Of a stretch of 47,151 bases of DNA, positions 46,114 to 47,151 are shown piece by piece. Made by a program: the position numbers and the translations under genes. Each line of letters starts with the position of its first letter. The first letter of the stretch is position 1. The DNA comes from Bacteroidia bacterium. Its GTDB lineage: Bacteria; Bacteroidota; Bacteroidia; Bacteroidales; VadinHA17. Below the pieces are notes generated by a model, which saw nothing but the letters and a program-made list of their open reading frames with translations, was not told where the DNA came from and did no database searches. The stretch covers positions 1 to 47,151 of the forward strand of contig JAPLED010000089.1 in NCBI GenBank assembly GCA_026391475.1. Reading direction: 5' to 3'.

Positions 46114-46848
46114 TTATTGCGTTGATAATCTGATACCGGTATAAATACTTGTCACTCCGCCTGTCAGTTTTATCTGCCGGGTTTCAGAGAAACCGGCAAG
46201 TGCAAGTAATTTAAGGAACTCATCATTATCCGGAAATTTCATAACCGAATCGGGTAAATAGCTGTAAGCTGCCTTGTCTTTTGAAAATAGTTTTCCGAAA
46301 AACGGAAGGATATTTCTGAAATAAAAATTATAAACCGGTCGGAAGGGGAAACCTGATGGTTTAGAGAATTCAAGCACCATAATCATACCTTCATCGCGGA
46401 TCACTCTCTTCATTTCCGAAAGACTTTTGAGGGGATCTGAAAAATTCCTTACACCAAATGCCACCATAGCCACATCAAAAACATTATCCGCAAAAGGAAT
46501 GTTCTCTGAATCGCCTGTCATCAATTCTATCTTACCGGAAAAGCCTTTTCTATTAATCTTCTCCTTGCCGATCTCAAGCATCTTTTGAGATATATCAATA
46601 CCTGTAATTTTGGAGGGATTGAGCTTCATTGCAGCAATTGCCAGATCACTGGTGCCTGTGGCAACATCCAGAATATGAGGGTTTTTACAGAACTTTGAGA
46701 TTACCTTGATTGCTCTTCTTCTCCAGAGGCGGTCAATACCAAATGACAAAAAATGGTTAAGAAAATCATACCTCCAGGCTATAGAATCGAACATCGATTC
46801 AACAGCGGCTCTTTTGTCTTCTTTCAAATTCTGAGGCTGATTTTCCAT
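46114..46848 (-). CDS. ubiE: Demethylmenaquinone methyltransferase (UbiE/MenG)
   Basis: The 244-residue SAM-dependent methyltransferase shows the UbiE signatures YDFLNHFLSFGIDRLWRRRA (about 28-47), motif I HILDVATGTSDLAI (about 58-71) and MVAFGVRNFSDPLKSLSEM. It carries out the last C-methylation of menaquinone, the quinone of most anaerobic Bacteroidota. It is followed immediately by porT, and a -7 box lies 5-20 nt before its ATG, so the transcript may be nearly leaderless. Confidence 0.94.
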   Translation of the reverse strand: MENQPQNLKEDKRAAVESMFDSIAWRYDFLNHFLSFGIDRLWRRRAIKVISKFCKNPHILDVATGTSDLAIAAMKLNPSKITGIDISQKMLEIGKEKINRKGFSGKIELMTGDSENIPFADNVFDVAMVAFGVRNFSDPLKSLSEMKRVIRDEGMIMVLEFSKPSGFPFRPVYNFYFRNILPFFGKLFSKDKAAYSYLPDSVMKFPDNDEFLKLLALAGFSETRQIKLTGGVTSIYTGIRLSTQ

Positions 46849-46859
46849 TGATTAAAATG

Positions 46860-46867
46860 CAAAGATA
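46860..46867 (-). promoter_or_regulatory. -7 box before ubiE
   Basis: TATCTTTG on the minus strand is an exact TAnnTTTG match, 12-19 nt upstream of the ubiE ATG. The -33 position has no TTTG. Transcription would start within about 6 nt of the ATG. Confidence 0.45.
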
Positions 46868-46891
46868 CTATTTCTGTATTATTAGTTTAAA

Positions 46892-46920
46892 CCCCTCTGC
46901 CGCTGCGCGGCATCTCCCCC
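46892..46920. repeat. GC-rich intergenic hairpin element
   Basis: TGCCGC and GCGGCA form a 6-bp GC stem with a 3-nt loop, flanked by CCCCTC and TCTCCCCC, in AT-rich DNA between ubiE and the SDR gene. The base composition stands out from the surroundings. I recall this motif as common between genes in Bacteroidota but did not search for copies. Confidence 0.5.
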
Positions 46921-46998
46921 ATATCAAAAGCTTGTGGCATTCGTTCATGAAAAAATAAATTCCTATTTTTACAAGCAAGAAACTTCAATCAAAATAAA

Positions 46999-47151
46999 AT
47001 GAATAAGACAATTATGATAACCGGTGCAACGGCAGGTTTTGGACAGGCAACTGCTATGCGATTTGCTAAAAACGGATATAACATTATAATAACCGGCAGA
47101 AGGAAAGAGAGACTGGATGAACTGGAAAAAGAACTTCTCTCTTACGGAAAG
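46999..47151 (+). CDS. SDR family oxidoreductase, N-terminal part (cut by window edge)
   Basis: An ATG at 46999 opens a frame to the window end (51 residues). It begins NKTIMITGATAGFGQATAMRF, the TGxxxGxG NAD(P)-binding motif of classical short-chain dehydrogenases, followed by NIIITGRRKERLDELEKEL. The GRR after the second strand suggests NADP(H) preference. It resembles YdfG-type 3-hydroxy acid dehydrogenases, but the catalytic YxxxK lies beyond the window. Confidence 0.88.
   Translation, partial: MNKTIMITGATAGFGQATAMRFAKNGYNIIITGRRKERLDELEKELLSYGK

Noticed and set aside
1-47151. CRISPR arrays, insertion sequences, prophage or toxin-antitoxin modules
   Set aside because: I looked for regularly spaced repeats, transposase motifs and paired small genes and found none.

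Overview
The window comes from a Bacteroidota chromosome, most likely an anaerobic member of the Bacteroidales. Evidence for the phylum: a TonB-dependent receptor paired with a DUF4249 lipoprotein, a ubiE-porT pair, a remnant of an S46 dipeptidyl-peptidase, several SPII lipoproteins, near absence of Shine-Dalgarno sites, and promoters of the phylum-specific type (TTTG, about 20 nt, TAnnTTTG). A glycyl radical enzyme and ferredoxin-type proteins point to anaerobic life. Most of the window is core chromosome. I see no prophage, IS element, CRISPR array or secretion island.

Layout. 1-1402: truncated sugar-type MFS transporter and a ROK kinase (-). 1625-3701: malic enzyme (+) and a cytidylate-kinase-like protein (-). 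3992-6071: lipoprotein, then NfeD and SPFH membrane proteins (+), closed by a strong terminator. 6170-9388: a glycyl radical enzyme resembling trans-4-hydroxy-L-proline dehydratase, with its radical-SAM activase (-). 9661-15448: TonB receptor/DUF4249 pair, a gene-free stretch ending in an orphan terminator, and an M3 peptidase lipoprotein (+). 15520-17932: Crp/Fnr regulator (-), a decayed M28 peptidase, and a two-cluster ferredoxin-like protein behind a perfect 22-bp palindrome (+). 17898-22446: PdxB-like dehydrogenase, S46 peptidase remnant, Maf, UbiA-family prenyltransferase, KdsC-like phosphatase and a DUF2520 protein (-). 22550-37948: the transcription/translation block. In transcription order this is rpsU, xerC-like recombinase and hpf, then tRNA-Thr(TGT), tRNA-Tyr, tRNA-Gly, tRNA-Thr(GGT), tuf, tRNA-Trp, secE, nusG, rplK, rplA, rplJ, rplL, rpoB, rpoC, a DUF3467 gene and a lipoprotein. 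38247-47151: helix-hairpin-helix protein and a BamA/TamA-like outer-membrane protein (-), TrmH-type methyltransferase and FLVCR-like MFS transporter (+), ubiE-porT-FAD dehydrogenase (-), and the start of an SDR gene (+).

How it fits together. The ribosomal/RNA polymerase block carries visible regulatory structure: a consensus promoter before the tRNAs, a 12-bp hairpin between tuf and tRNA-Trp, an L1-site-like leader before rplK, and an attenuator-like terminator between rplL and rpoB. The accessory genes suggest a peptide- or amino-acid-using anaerobe: hydroxyproline dehydratase, M3 peptidase, and remnants of two further peptidases, both broken by internal deletions. The Crp/Fnr protein, the palindrome and the ferredoxin gene look like a small redox or nitrosative-stress regulon.

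Nothing here is clearly a new system. The best leads are the palindrome-controlled ferredoxin, the hydroxyproline-type glycyl radical pair with a cluster-poor activase, the two decayed peptidases, two heptad-periodic intergenic repeats, and the RNA structures in the rpl-rpo block.
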